Shown piece after piece: positions 10,425 through 19,432 of a DNA stretch of 64,000 nt. The stretch is taken from assembly GCF_000372525.1 (NCBI RefSeq), contig NZ_AQUR01000101.1:1-64000 (forward strand), read 5' to 3'. The notes under the pieces are model-generated. The model saw only the letters and a program-made list of their open reading frames with translations. It ran no database searches and was not told the DNA's origin. The translations under genes and the position numbers were made by a program. The DNA comes from Cupriavidus neocaledonicus (GTDB lineage: Bacteria > Pseudomonadota > Gammaproteobacteria > Burkholderiales > Burkholderiaceae). Position 1 is the stretch's first letter. Each line of letters starts with the position of its first letter.

Positions 10425-10457
10425 AACCCGGACAGCGTCACGCTCTCCGGGTTTTTT
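10425..10457 (+). terminator. Terminator of tRNA-Thr
   Basis: A long hairpin pairs ACCCGGA with TCCGGGT and AGCG with CGCT around a TCA loop, followed by TTTTTT. It overlaps the 3' end of the convergent small membrane protein gene. Confidence 0.85.
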
Positions 10458-10701
10458 GTTGCGCGCGTTCCGGCGATGACGGCGGCACAGAAGGTGGCAC
10501 AGAAGGCGGCAATGCCACCGGCTGGCGCCCCAGCCGCTGCGCCCACCAGTAGCGGAAGGGGTGTTCCAGATCGGGATAGAGCACCGGCTGGCTGAAGCAG
10601 CCGGCACGCTTCATCAGGAGATAGGCGGCAAGCATGGCCGCCCAGAAAGCTAGCAGTTCCACGATCACGGCCGCCGCGGATGTCGGGGTGGCCGCTTTCA
10701 T
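10438..10701 (-). CDS. Small single-pass membrane protein, hypothetical
   Basis: This 87-residue protein belongs to no family I recognise. One hydrophobic helix spans about residues 10-30 (AVIVELLAFWAAMLAAYLLM), followed by a basic residue pair, a short Trp/Tyr-containing segment (HPFRYWWAQRLGRQ) and a Pro/Ser-rich tail. The start ATG has only a weak upstream GGCGG. The stop codon lies inside the tRNA-Thr terminator hairpin. It sits 68 bases downstream of ppk2 on the same strand and could be co-transcribed with it. Confidence 0.5.
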   Translation of the reverse strand: MKAATPTSAAAVIVELLAFWAAMLAAYLLMKRAGCFSQPVLYPDLEHPFRYWWAQRLGRQPVALPPSVPPSVPPSSPERAQQKTRRA

Positions 10702-10769
10702 TATAGGTAGCCGCCTCCGGCATGGGGCCGATGGCGCACCCCGTGGATACCCTAGGCGCCGGGCATCGA

Positions 10770-11687
10770 TCAGTACACTTCCGGCACGATCATCTCCTTC
10801 GGCACCGGCTGGCGCACGTAGTCCTGATGGCGTTCGCGGCCGGGCAGCACCACCGTGGGCGTGTCTACCTCGGCATACGGCACCAGGCCCAGCAAGTGAT
10901 GGATGCAGTTCAGCCGCGCGCGCTTCTTGTCGTCGGCCTGCACCACCCACCACGGCGCTTCCGGGATGTGGGTACGCTCGAGCATGATCTCCTTGGCCCG
11001 CGTGTAGTCTTCCCAGCGGCGCTGCGATTCCAGGTCCATCGGGCTGAGCTTCCACTGCTTGAGCGGGTCATGGATGCGGCTGAGGAAGCGCAGGCGCTGC
11101 TCGTCGTGCGTGATCGAGAACCAGTACTTGATCACCTGGATGCCGGAGCGCACCAGCATTTTTTCGAATTCGGGCACGGAGCGGAAAAATTCCTCGTACT
11201 GGTCGTCGGTACAGAAGCCCATCACGCGCTCGACGCCGGCGCGGTTGTACCAGCTGCGGTCGAACAGCACGATCTCGCCGGCGGCGGGCAGGTGCGCGAC
11301 GTAGCGCTGGAAGTACCACTGGGTGCGTTCGCGGTCGTTGGGCGCCGGCAGCGCGGCAACGCGGCAGACGCGCGGATTGAGCCGCTGGGTGATGCGCTTG
11401 ATCACGCCGCCCTTGCCGGCGGCGTCGCGCCCCTCGAACAGGATCACGACCTTGTGCCCGGTGGCGGCGACCCAGCTTTGCAGCCGCACCAGTTCGCCCT
11501 GCAGCCGGAACAGCTCGCGGAAATATTTCCGGCGGCTGTCCTGCTCGGCCTGGTCGTCCAGGTGCACAGGATCGCCGAAGGCTTCGCTGGCTTCGCGGTC
11601 GTCCAGTTCCAGTTCGATCTCTTCGTCGTAGTAGTCGGCCACCTCGTTGTGGATGCGCCGCACCAGTTCTGCTTCGCCCGGTCTCAT
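10770..11687 (-). CDS. ppk2: Polyphosphate kinase 2
   Basis: This 305-residue PPK2-family kinase transfers phosphate between polyphosphate and nucleotides. The Walker A-like motif EGRDAAGKGGVIKR lies at about residues 85-98 and the Walker B/lid region FDRSWYNRAGVERVMGF at about 147-163; both are diagnostic. It is a single-domain form of the length of class I enzymes that act on nucleoside diphosphates, but nucleotide preference cannot be read directly. I chose the ATG at 11687 because GGAGAG precedes it and the protein then starts MRPGEAEL. Confidence 0.93.
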   Translation of the reverse strand: MRPGEAELVRRIHNEVADYYDEEIELELDDREASEAFGDPVHLDDQAEQDSRRKYFRELFRLQGELVRLQSWVAATGHKVVILFEGRDAAGKGGVIKRITQRLNPRVCRVAALPAPNDRERTQWYFQRYVAHLPAAGEIVLFDRSWYNRAGVERVMGFCTDDQYEEFFRSVPEFEKMLVRSGIQVIKYWFSITHDEQRLRFLSRIHDPLKQWKLSPMDLESQRRWEDYTRAKEIMLERTHIPEAPWWVVQADDKKRARLNCIHHLLGLVPYAEVDTPTVVLPGRERHQDYVRQPVPKEMIVPEVY

Positions 11688-11807
11688 CTGATCTGCTCTC
11701 CCTGTGGATACAACGCGGTCGCGGCAATGCTGGCAGGCCCGCATTGCAGCCGCGTGAAGGCGGAGCAGGTCGCCCTGCCCCGCTCCGGACCGCCACGTGA
11801 TACGCCT

Positions 11808-13196
11808 TCAGCCAGCGGGATTGATGTTGTGGTTGTGGCGGAACAGGTTGTCGGGATCGTAGCGCCGCTTCACTTCCACCAGCCGGTCGTAATTGGGTCC
11901 GTAGGCGGCGCCGACGCGGTCGACCTCCTCCTGCGTGAGGAAGTTGACATAGACGCTGCCCAGCGCGAACGGCGCCGCCGCGCGGAACACCTCGCGCGCC
12001 CAGCCGATGCAGCGGTCGTCGTCCGCAGGGCTGTCCCAGCGCCCGTGCAGGTTCATGATGAACTTGGCGTCGCGGTTGGCGTAGGCGGTGGCGTCGGGCG
12101 CGACGCGGTTGGTCTGCCCGCCCATCGCGCCGATAAACACCTCGCATTGCGGCGACGGCAGCTTGCCGATCTGCTCGATCAGCATCGCGATCAGCCCGTC
12201 GTCCAGGCCCGCGAAATTGTGCGACTTCCAGTAGTTGCGCGCGCCCGGCGTCAGCAGCGGATCGAAGGCCTGCTGCCACGCGGTGAGCGGCATCGGCCCC
12301 AGGTGCTCGCCATACGGGGTGCCGAGCTTGCGCAGCGGCTCGACCAGTTGCGGCCCCTGCTCCGGCGGACCGATATAGCAGATCGCCAGTGCCGCGACCG
12401 GCTTGCCATGCGCCTCGGGCGGCAGGAACGGCAGCGGCGGCGCCTGGCGCAGCACCACCCACACGGTCAGTTCGTCGGGCATCGATTCATACAGCTCGCG
12501 ATAGGCGGGCAGCACGCTGGCGGCCTGCTCCAGCGGATAGACGATCAGTCCGCCATAGACCTGCGGCCCCACCGGATGCAGGCGGAACTCGAACATCGTC
12601 ACCACGCCGAAGTTGCCGCCGCCGCCGCGCAGCGCCCAGAACAGGTCGGCGTTCTCGTCGCTGCTGGCGCGCACCAGCTTGCCGTCGGCGGTGACGACCT
12701 GCGCCGATACCAAGTTGTCGACGGTGGTGCCGAACTTGCGGCTGAGCCAGCCAAAGCCGCCGCCCAGCGTCAGCCCGGCGACGCCGGTGGTGGAGTTGAT
12801 GCCGAGCGGCGTGGCCAGGCCCTGCGCCTGCGCCTCGTGGTCGAAGTCGCGCAGCGTGGCGCCCGGCTCTACCCATGCGCGTTGCGCGTGGGGATCGATG
12901 CGCACCGAGCGCATCGTCGACAGGTCCAGCACCATGCCGCCCTCGCAGATCGCCAGCCCGCCGATGTTGTGGCCGCCGCCGCGTATCGACAGCAGCACGC
13001 CGTGCTCGCGCGCGAAGTTCACCGCCGCCATCACGTCGGCAGCGCCCGCGGCCTGCACGATCCACTGCGGATGGCGGTCGATCATCGCGTTCCAGATCCG
13101 GCGCGCGTCGTCGTAGCCGCTGTCGGCCGGCTGCAGCAAGCGTCCGCGCAGCTGCGCCTTGAGTGCCTCAATATGTTCCTGCGATGGCTGGGCCAT
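11808..13196 (-). CDS. FAD-linked oxidase, berberine-bridge type
   Basis: This 462-residue flavoprotein has an FAD_binding_4 (PCMH) domain (about 40-210) and a C-terminal BBE domain. RGGGHNIGG (about residue 77) holds the His expected to bind the FAD 8-alpha carbon. The region matching the second covalent site, GVAGLTLGGGFGWLSRKFG, has no Cys, so mono-covalent FAD attachment is likely. The BBE signature YDPDNLFRHNHNI is near the C-terminus. GGGAGG precedes the chosen ATG. Substrate unknown; such enzymes oxidise sugars, alkaloids or phenolics. Confidence 0.88.
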   Translation of the reverse strand: MAQPSQEHIEALKAQLRGRLLQPADSGYDDARRIWNAMIDRHPQWIVQAAGAADVMAAVNFAREHGVLLSIRGGGHNIGGLAICEGGMVLDLSTMRSVRIDPHAQRAWVEPGATLRDFDHEAQAQGLATPLGINSTTGVAGLTLGGGFGWLSRKFGTTVDNLVSAQVVTADGKLVRASSDENADLFWALRGGGGNFGVVTMFEFRLHPVGPQVYGGLIVYPLEQAASVLPAYRELYESMPDELTVWVVLRQAPPLPFLPPEAHGKPVAALAICYIGPPEQGPQLVEPLRKLGTPYGEHLGPMPLTAWQQAFDPLLTPGARNYWKSHNFAGLDDGLIAMLIEQIGKLPSPQCEVFIGAMGGQTNRVAPDATAYANRDAKFIMNLHGRWDSPADDDRCIGWAREVFRAAAPFALGSVYVNFLTQEEVDRVGAAYGPNYDRLVEVKRRYDPDNLFRHNHNINPAG

Positions 13197-13421
13197 GATC
13201 TGCCTCCCGATGCTGGTTGGAAACATCGGACGACACGCGGCGTCACGGGCAAAAAAATGGCCACGAGGACCGATGATTCCATCATTTAAGGCAGGCACCG
13301 GGGGAATGTAAATGCGCGCTGTGCGCGGCGCATTGCGCGGGTGGGCCCGACTCCTGCCGTGGCAGCGCGGCCTATCATGGAGGCACGGCGGCACGGTGCC
13401 CGCGCGCCGTGCGCCTGCACA

Positions 13422-14532
13422 ATGGAACCTGCCAGCCAACCTCCCCTGTTCCTGTGCGGCGACGTGATGACGGGTCGCGGCATCGACCAGATCCTGGCGC
13501 ATCCCAGCCAGCCGCTGCTGCATGAATCGTATGTGCATTCCGCGCTCGACTACGTGCGCCTGGCGGAACGCAAGGCCGGCCCGATCGCGCGCCCGGCCGG
13601 CCCGGACTATCCGTGGGGCGATGCGCTGGCGGAACTGGCAAGCCGCGCCGCGCGGCCGCGCATCGTCAACCTGGAAACCGCCATCACCACCAGCGACGAT
13701 GCCTGGCCCGGCAAGTCAGTGCACTACCGCATGCATCCGCGCAATGTCGATTGCCTGCAGGCCGCCGGCATCGATTGCGCGGTCCTAGCCAACAACCATG
13801 TGCTCGACTGGGGCCGCGCGGCTGGCCGATACGCTCGATGCACTGGACGGCGCGCAGATCGCGCACGCCGGCGCGGGCCCCGACGAGGCCAGCGCGGCAG
13901 GCGCAGCGGTGCTGCCACGGCCCGGCGGTGGCCGCGTGGTGGTGCTTGCCTTTGCCATGACCAACGCCGGCACGCCGGCGGCGTGGCGCGCCACCGCCGG
14001 GCACTCGGGCGTGAACCTGCTGGACGACTGGTCCGTGGCCTCGCAGCAACGCATTGCCGCGCAGGCCCATCAGCTGCGGCGCCCCGGCGATGTGATGGTG
14101 CTGTCGATCCACTGGGGCCCGAACTGGGGCTACCACATCGACCCCGCGCAGCGCGCCTTCGCCCGCGCGCTGGTCGAGCACGCCGGCATCGACATCGTGC
14201 ACGGGCATTCCTCGCATCACCCGCTCGGCATCGAGCTGCATGCCGGCAAGCCGATCCTGTACGGCTGCGGCGATTTCATCAACGACTACGAGGGCATCGG
14301 CGGATACGATGCCTACCGCCCGGACCTGGCGCTGATGGCATTCGTCGGGTTCGATCGCGGCGACAGCGCGGAGCTGCGCCTGGTGCCCATGCGGCGCAGC
14401 CACTTCCGGCTGGCACATGCGCGCGAAGTCGACATGGCATGGCTGCAAGCCATGTTCGAAACACAGGGACGCGCGCTTGGCACACGCGTGGCGCGCAGCG
14501 GACTGCACGAGTTGCGGCTATGGGCGGCATAA
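13422..14532 (+). pseudogene. CapA-family metallophosphatase-like gene, frameshifted
   Basis: Two abutting reading frames together encode one CapA/poly-gamma-glutamate-biosynthesis-like protein. The first frame (from ATG 13422) carries LFLCGDVMTGRGID, PRIVNLETAI and LANNHVLDWG. The alignable sequence continues in the next frame from about 13816 with RLADTLDALDGAQIAHAGAG, IHWGPNWG, VHGHSSHHPLGIE and a normal C-terminus ending at 14532. Removing one base in the GC-rich run near 13810-13821 restores an uninterrupted protein of about 369 residues with DWGRALADTLDAL across the join. This is either a one-base pseudogene or a sequence error. No strong ribosome-binding site is seen before the start. 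Confidence 0.8.
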
Positions 14533-14600
14533 GCCGCAAGCCGCCCCCGCCACGATTCCGGTACTTGCGGTACTTGTGAAATGGCCGGCGCACAAACAGA

Positions 14601-14624
14601 AAGGCCAGCGCGATGGCTGGCCTT
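14601..14624. terminator. Possible hairpin terminator
   Basis: An AAGGCCAGC/GCTGGCCTT inverted repeat lies between convergent CapA-like and FapA-like genes. There is no clear T-run, so termination is uncertain. Confidence 0.45.
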
Positions 14625-14802
14625 CCCGTTCATTCAAGTGCCACGTGTGTCGGTTCGGTGTAACGCTTCCACAGAGTGCTGATCCGCTTCTGCATTCATT
14701 GCCCAACGCTAGCTCGGTCGCCCATCCTGCGGCACCCCAGGACATACCTGCAGGATAGTACAAATCTCCGCGGATCAAAGCGGGATCAAGAGGGCGCGCG
14801 TC

Positions 14803-16416
14803 TCAGCCGACCGTGATGCGGTCGTCGAGCAGCCGGATCTGGCCGCCGGGCTTGTCTTCCATCACTTTGAGCACGCGGCTGCCCACCTGCAGCGTGACCC
14901 CGCCATGGATGCGCCGCGGGGCGTCGATGACGGCATCGGCGGCGGGCTGCATCTGCTGTCCCAGTTCGGTCAGGCGCGCCTCCAGCTCGAACAGGTCGCG
15001 CGACAGCTTGAACAGCGTCGCGCGCGCCTTTTCGCGCAGGTCGCCGACGGCGCGCTCCGGGTGCTTGGCAAAGAAGTCCACCAGTTGCCTGACCTTGTTC
15101 TGCTCTTCCAGCATGCGCCGGCGCTCGGCCTCGAGCGCGCCGCGCTGCGCGTCGGCATAGGGATTGAGGCCCACCTGGATGCTGGTGGCGGTGCCGGCCG
15201 GCGCGCCCAGCACCGCGGCCCGCACCGCCAGCAAGGCGCGGCTGCGGCCGCCGCTGATGCTGCCCTGCACGCCGGTGCCCCCCACCACGATGCGCTGGCC
15301 CGCGGCGACGTCGCTCTGGCGGATGCCGCTGTCGACGGTGACCTCGGTGCCGGCCTCGACCACCGCATTCTCGATGAAGCGCGCCTTCACCGCGCCCTTG
15401 CAGCGCACGCTGGCGCGGCTGATGCCGCCTTCGGCATGGGCGCTTTCGGACTTGCCGATAATGCCGCCCTTGACGATGACGTTGCCGCCGGCCTCGACAC
15501 TGGCGGCTTCGATGGTGCCTTCGACCACCACGTCGCCGCTGACATTGACCGACATGCCGGTGCGGATGTCGCCCGACACGCGCAGCGTGCCGTCGAATGC
15601 CACGTTGCCCGAGTGCAGGTCCACCGATTCCACCTGCACCACGGGACTGACCGAGATGCCGTAGACGCCGACCACCGGCGAGCCGGCTATCACCGCGCGC
15701 AGCAGTCCGGGGTCGTCCGCATCCGCTGCCGCGCCGGTCAGGCCCTCGGAGAACGGCGGGTCGTCGACCGCATCGGCGGCAATCGGCTTGCCGAACACGT
15801 CGACGCCGGCATGGCCCGGCACCGCCGCGATGCGCCGCATCAGCGGTGTGCCGGGACTGACCAGCAGCAGGTTGCCCAGCTCGCGCAGGTCGACCTTGCC
15901 GGCATCGTCGTCGCCGTGCGCCGGCTTGCGCGGCTCCAGCAGGTTGATGAAGCGCGCCGGTTCGCCCTGCCGCGGCGCAATCCCCGCGGCGATGGTGCGC
16001 AATTCGCAGCCGCCTTCGGCCAGTGCGGCGTCCAGTGCGAGCGCCCGGATCGGCGCCACCACGCCGCGCTCCGCCACGGCGCGGCGGATCTCGTCCGCGC
16101 TGACCGGCCGCCCGCCCTCCGGCGGCATCAGCGTCAGCCGCACGGCCAGGCCGTCGGCGCTGATGTCGAGCTCGAACGCACCGTCGATCAGCGCGCCGAT
16201 GGTGGCATCGATCTCATGCTCGGCCCGCTGGCATTGCGCCAGGAACTGCGCCACCGCGCGCGCGTCCAGCCGCGCGCCGGACCAGCCCAGCCCCTCCAGG
16301 CACTGCTGCAGGCTGGCCGGATCCGGCGGCAGCCGGCCCGGCTGCGGCGTGTAGCGTGCATGCACCTGGTCGCCCGGTTCGGCAAGCTCCAGGCGCAGTC
16401 CCGATTCATGCGTCAT
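14803..16416 (-). CDS. FapA family protein (DUF342)
   Basis: This 537-residue protein is of the DUF342/FapA family. The N-terminal 200 residues match the FapA N-terminal domain. The middle (about 290-440) is a right-handed beta-helix-like run of short repeats (GDVVVEG, GNVIVKGGIIG, AEGGISRASVRCKG). The C-terminal third contains a predicted coiled coil (EAERRRMLEEQNKVRQLVDFF). The family is soluble and linked to polar localisation and surface sensing in some gammaproteobacteria; function here is unknown. AGGGG precedes the chosen ATG. No flagellar or Fap genes are adjacent. Confidence 0.85.
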   Translation of the reverse strand: MTHESGLRLELAEPGDQVHARYTPQPGRLPPDPASLQQCLEGLGWSGARLDARAVAQFLAQCQRAEHEIDATIGALIDGAFELDISADGLAVRLTLMPPEGGRPVSADEIRRAVAERGVVAPIRALALDAALAEGGCELRTIAAGIAPRQGEPARFINLLEPRKPAHGDDDAGKVDLRELGNLLLVSPGTPLMRRIAAVPGHAGVDVFGKPIAADAVDDPPFSEGLTGAAADADDPGLLRAVIAGSPVVGVYGISVSPVVQVESVDLHSGNVAFDGTLRVSGDIRTGMSVNVSGDVVVEGTIEAASVEAGGNVIVKGGIIGKSESAHAEGGISRASVRCKGAVKARFIENAVVEAGTEVTVDSGIRQSDVAAGQRIVVGGTGVQGSISGGRSRALLAVRAAVLGAPAGTATSIQVGLNPYADAQRGALEAERRRMLEEQNKVRQLVDFFAKHPERAVGDLREKARATLFKLSRDLFELEARLTELGQQMQPAADAVIDAPRRIHGGVTLQVGSRVLKVMEDKPGGQIRLLDDRITVG

Positions 16417-16603
16417 GCGTCCCCTGAATCGTCTGGCGGCGACGGCGGGTGCCGGCGCTCTGCTTGTTATCGATACATCACCAACGGCAGGCGCGCCGGG
16501 AACTTTAGCGCACCGGTGCGCCGCGGCGGGCATCGCGCGACTTTTCGGTAAACTGTCGCCATTCCGGGGTGCGCCGCGCCCCGCCGCCTGTGCAGTCCCC
16601 TCC

Positions 16604-17446
16604 ATGTCAAATACCCACGAAATCCGCCCCGGCCAGTCCATCGAGCTGCTCAAGGAACTCCATATCCTGACGCGCGACGGCAAGATGAACCAGGACAGCC
16701 GGCGCAAGCTCAAGCAGGTCTACCACCTGTTCCAGTTCATCGAACCGCTGCTGCAGGAGGTCAAGGCCGCGCGCGGCCGCGTCACGCTGGTGGACCACGG
16801 CGCCGGCAAGTCCTATCTCGGTTTCATCCTGTACGACCTGTTCTTCAAGGCCCTGCAGGACGACTCGCACATCTACGGCATCGAGACCCGTGAAGAACTG
16901 GTCAAGACCTCGCAGGCGCTCGCGGCGCGGCTGGGCTTTGCCGGGATGTCGTTCCTGAACCTGTCGGTAGCGGACTCGATCACCTCGCCGCAGCTGCCGC
17001 CTACCGTTGACGTGGTCACCGCGCTGCATGCTTGCAATACCGCCACCGACGACGCCATCCGCTTCGCTCTGGCCAAGCACGCGCAGCACATCGTGCTGGT
17101 GCCCTGCTGCCAGGCCGAGGTGGCCAGCGTGCTGCGCAAGCACAAGGGCAAGCTGCTGGCGGGCAATCCGCTGACGGAGATCTGGCGCCACCCGCTGCAT
17201 ACGCGCGAGTTCGGCAGCCAGGTGACCAACGTGCTGCGCTGCCTGCAGCTGGAAGCGCACGGCTACCAGGTCAGCGTGACCGAACTGGTGGGCTGGGAAC
17301 ACTCGATGAAGAACGAGCTGATCATCGCCCAGTACAAGGACCTGCCGCGCCGCCGCCCGGCGGAGCGGCTGGAAGAGGTGCTGGAGCGGCTGGGACTGGA
17401 AGAGCTGCGCGAACGCTTCTTCACCGCGCCGGTGGCGGTGGCGTAA
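16604..17446 (+). CDS. SAM-dependent methyltransferase, Methyltransf_32 (PF13679) type
   Basis: This 280-residue protein has the Methyltransf_32 pattern. Motif I is VDHGAGKSYLGFILYDL (about residues 60-77), an acidic residue follows in GIETREE, and motif IV is replaced by TALHACNTATDDAIRFAL then VPCCQAE. The ACNTATDDA and PCCQ segments resemble those of the GSTCD and TRMT13/METTL25-like group. The predicted substrate may be RNA or protein, which is inference. The gene ends one base before the convergent DUF1415 gene starts, with no terminator between them. Confidence 0.75.
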   Translation: MSNTHEIRPGQSIELLKELHILTRDGKMNQDSRRKLKQVYHLFQFIEPLLQEVKAARGRVTLVDHGAGKSYLGFILYDLFFKALQDDSHIYGIETREELVKTSQALAARLGFAGMSFLNLSVADSITSPQLPPTVDVVTALHACNTATDDAIRFALAKHAQHIVLVPCCQAEVASVLRKHKGKLLAGNPLTEIWRHPLHTREFGSQVTNVLRCLQLEAHGYQVSVTELVGWEHSMKNELIIAQYKDLPRRRPAERLEEVLERLGLEELRERFFTAPVAVA

Positions 17447-18058
17447 CTACGCCTTGCCGGGCTCGAATCCGGGCCCGAACCCCGTTTCATCCTCGCCCGC
17501 CATCCAGCGCCGCCAGCCCTCGTGGCCAAGGCGGCGCATGACCGCCTGGTTGCGCTCGTAGATGTCCGCCGCATCGGGAAAGGCCGCCGCCGCGCGCGCG
17601 ATCGAGTCTTCGCGCAGCAAATGCAGGATCGGATACGGCGCGCGGTTGGTGTAGTTCTCGATATCGTCCGGCTCGGTCCCGGCAAACTGGTAGTGCGGAT
17701 GGAAGCTGGCGATCTGCAGCGTGCCTTCCAGCCCCAGGCTGGCAAGCAGGCGTTCGGCGAAGTACAGCAGGTCGTTGAAGTCGAGGAAATCGGCCATCGC
17801 GTGCGGCAGGATCAGCAGCGTGGTGTCGATCTGAGCCGGATCGGCATCGGCCAGCAGGCGCAGTTCGCGCTCCAGGTCATCGATCACGTCGGCTGCCTCG
17901 GTGGCGGGACTGACCACATAGCGCACCTGCTCCTTCACGTACACGCTCTTGGCGAACGGGCACAGGTTGAGCCCGATCACCGCGCGCTCGAGCCAATGGC
18001 GGGTGGCGGCAATGACGGCATCGTCGGGCTGGCTGGCGGGGTGCGTGGTGGAAGACAT
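17447..18058 (-). CDS. DUF1415 family protein
   Basis: This 203-residue cytoplasmic protein of unknown function is recognised by the DUF1415 hallmarks WLERAVIGLNLCPFAKSVY near residue 30, a central LLILPHAMADFLDFNDLL and the FHPHYQFAGTEPDDIENYTNRAPYPILHLLRE block. It contains several conserved Cys, His and Asp residues that could form an active site. I chose the ATG at 18058 (MSSTTHPA) over 18076. The 3' end abuts the convergent methyltransferase gene with no gap. Confidence 0.9.
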   Translation of the reverse strand: MSSTTHPASQPDDAVIAATRHWLERAVIGLNLCPFAKSVYVKEQVRYVVSPATEAADVIDDLERELRLLADADPAQIDTTLLILPHAMADFLDFNDLLYFAERLLASLGLEGTLQIASFHPHYQFAGTEPDDIENYTNRAPYPILHLLREDSIARAAAAFPDAADIYERNQAVMRRLGHEGWRRWMAGEDETGFGPGFEPGKA

Positions 18059-18148
18059 GATGGCAAGGCGCGGCAAAGCCTCATTCTAGCGCTGCCGCAG
18101 GCTCTATAATCCGCGGCGGAAACACCCCCGCCATGCCGAGCCCCGCCG

Positions 18149-19432
18149 ATGCCCTCTACCGCCACGCCCACCCCTGACCATGCCACTGCCGACGTTGCCG
18201 TCATCGGCGGCGGCCCGGCCGGCCTGATGGCGGCCGAAGTGCTCGCGGCACAGGGCGCCAGCGTGGCGGTCTATGACGCGATGCCGTCGGTCGGGCGCAA
18301 GTTCCTGATGGCGGGCAAGGGCGGCATGAACCTGACCCATGCCGAGCCCGAGCCGGCCTTCCTGGGACGCTACGGCACGCGCGCCGCGCAGCTGGCGCCG
18401 ATGCTGGCGGGCTTCGGCGCGCAGGCGCTGCGCGACTGGGTCCATGGGCTGGGCATCGAGACCTTTGTCGGCAGCTCCGGCCGCGTCTTCCCGATCGACA
18501 TGAAGGCCGCGCCGATGCTGCGCGCGTGGCTGCATCGCCTGCGCGAGTCGGGCGTGCAGTTCCATATGCGCCATCGCTGGCTGGGGTGGGACGGTGGCGA
18601 CAGTGGCGACCGTGGCAGGCATGCGCTGCGCTTTGCCACCCCGCACGGCGACACGGTCGTGCACGCGCGCGCCGTGGTGCTGGCGCTGGGCGGCGCCAGC
18701 TGGGCAAGGCTTGGTTCCGATGGCGCATGGGTGCCGCGGCTGGCCGCGCGCGGTGTCGAGATCGCGCCGCTGCGCGCGGCCAATTGCGGTTTCGATGTGG
18801 CATGGAGCGAGGCCTTCGCGGAGCGTTTTGCGGGTGCGCCGGTCAAGCCGGTGGCGATCGCGCTGAATGACCGTGACGGACACGCGCACTATCGCCAGGG
18901 TGAATTCGTGATCAGCCGCGACGGCATCGAAGGCAGCCTGGTCTATGCACTGTCGGCACCGATCCGCGACCGCATCGAGGCCGATGGCGAGGCCACCATC
19001 CACCTCGACCTGCTGCCGTCGCACAGCGCCGAACAGGTCAGTGCGCAGGTGGAGCACCCGCGCGGCTCGCGTTCCTTGTCGAGCCACCTGCAGAGCCGGC
19101 TCGGCATCACCGGGGTCAAGGCCGGCCTGCTGCGCGAATGCCTGTCGCGCGACGCCATGCTCGACCCTGGCACGCTGGCCCTGTCGCTGAAGGCGCTGCC
19201 GTTACGCGTGCTGCGCCCGCGCCCGATCGACGAGGTCATCAGCAGCGCCGGCGGCGTGCGCTTCGAAGCCATGGATGCCAGCCTGATGCTGCGCGCCCTG
19301 CCCGGCGTGTTCTGCGCGGGCGAGATGCTGGACTGGGAAGCGCCGACCGGCGGCTACCTGCTGACGGCCTGCTTCGCCAGCGGCCGCACCGCGGCGCTGG
19401 GGGCCGCGGCTTATCTGAAGCAACAGGATTAG
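18149..19432 (+). CDS. FAD-dependent oxidoreductase, TIGR03862/HI0933-like
   Basis: This 427-residue flavoprotein has an N-terminal dinucleotide-binding motif VIGGGPAGLMAAEVLA (about residues 18-33). The HI0933-family signature VGRKFLMAGKGGMNLTH follows, and a C-terminal TGGYLLTACFASGRTAA motif closes the FAD site. It resembles the TIGR03862 group (PP4765-like); the reaction is not established for that group. A related HI0933 subgroup has been linked to tRNA or cofactor modification, but that does not carry over safely. Its stop overlaps the stop of the convergent 541-residue flavoprotein by four bases. Confidence 0.88.
   Translation: MPSTATPTPDHATADVAVIGGGPAGLMAAEVLAAQGASVAVYDAMPSVGRKFLMAGKGGMNLTHAEPEPAFLGRYGTRAAQLAPMLAGFGAQALRDWVHGLGIETFVGSSGRVFPIDMKAAPMLRAWLHRLRESGVQFHMRHRWLGWDGGDSGDRGRHALRFATPHGDTVVHARAVVLALGGASWARLGSDGAWVPRLAARGVEIAPLRAANCGFDVAWSEAFAERFAGAPVKPVAIALNDRDGHAHYRQGEFVISRDGIEGSLVYALSAPIRDRIEADGEATIHLDLLPSHSAEQVSAQVEHPRGSRSLSSHLQSRLGITGVKAGLLRECLSRDAMLDPGTLALSLKALPLRVLRPRPIDEVISSAGGVRFEAMDASLMLRALPGVFCAGEMLDWEAPTGGYLLTACFASGRTAALGAAAYLKQQD

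Noticed and set aside
10226..10552. Plus-strand frame spanning the tRNA-Thr gene
   Set aside because: It reads through a complete tRNA and its terminator, so it is not a protein gene.
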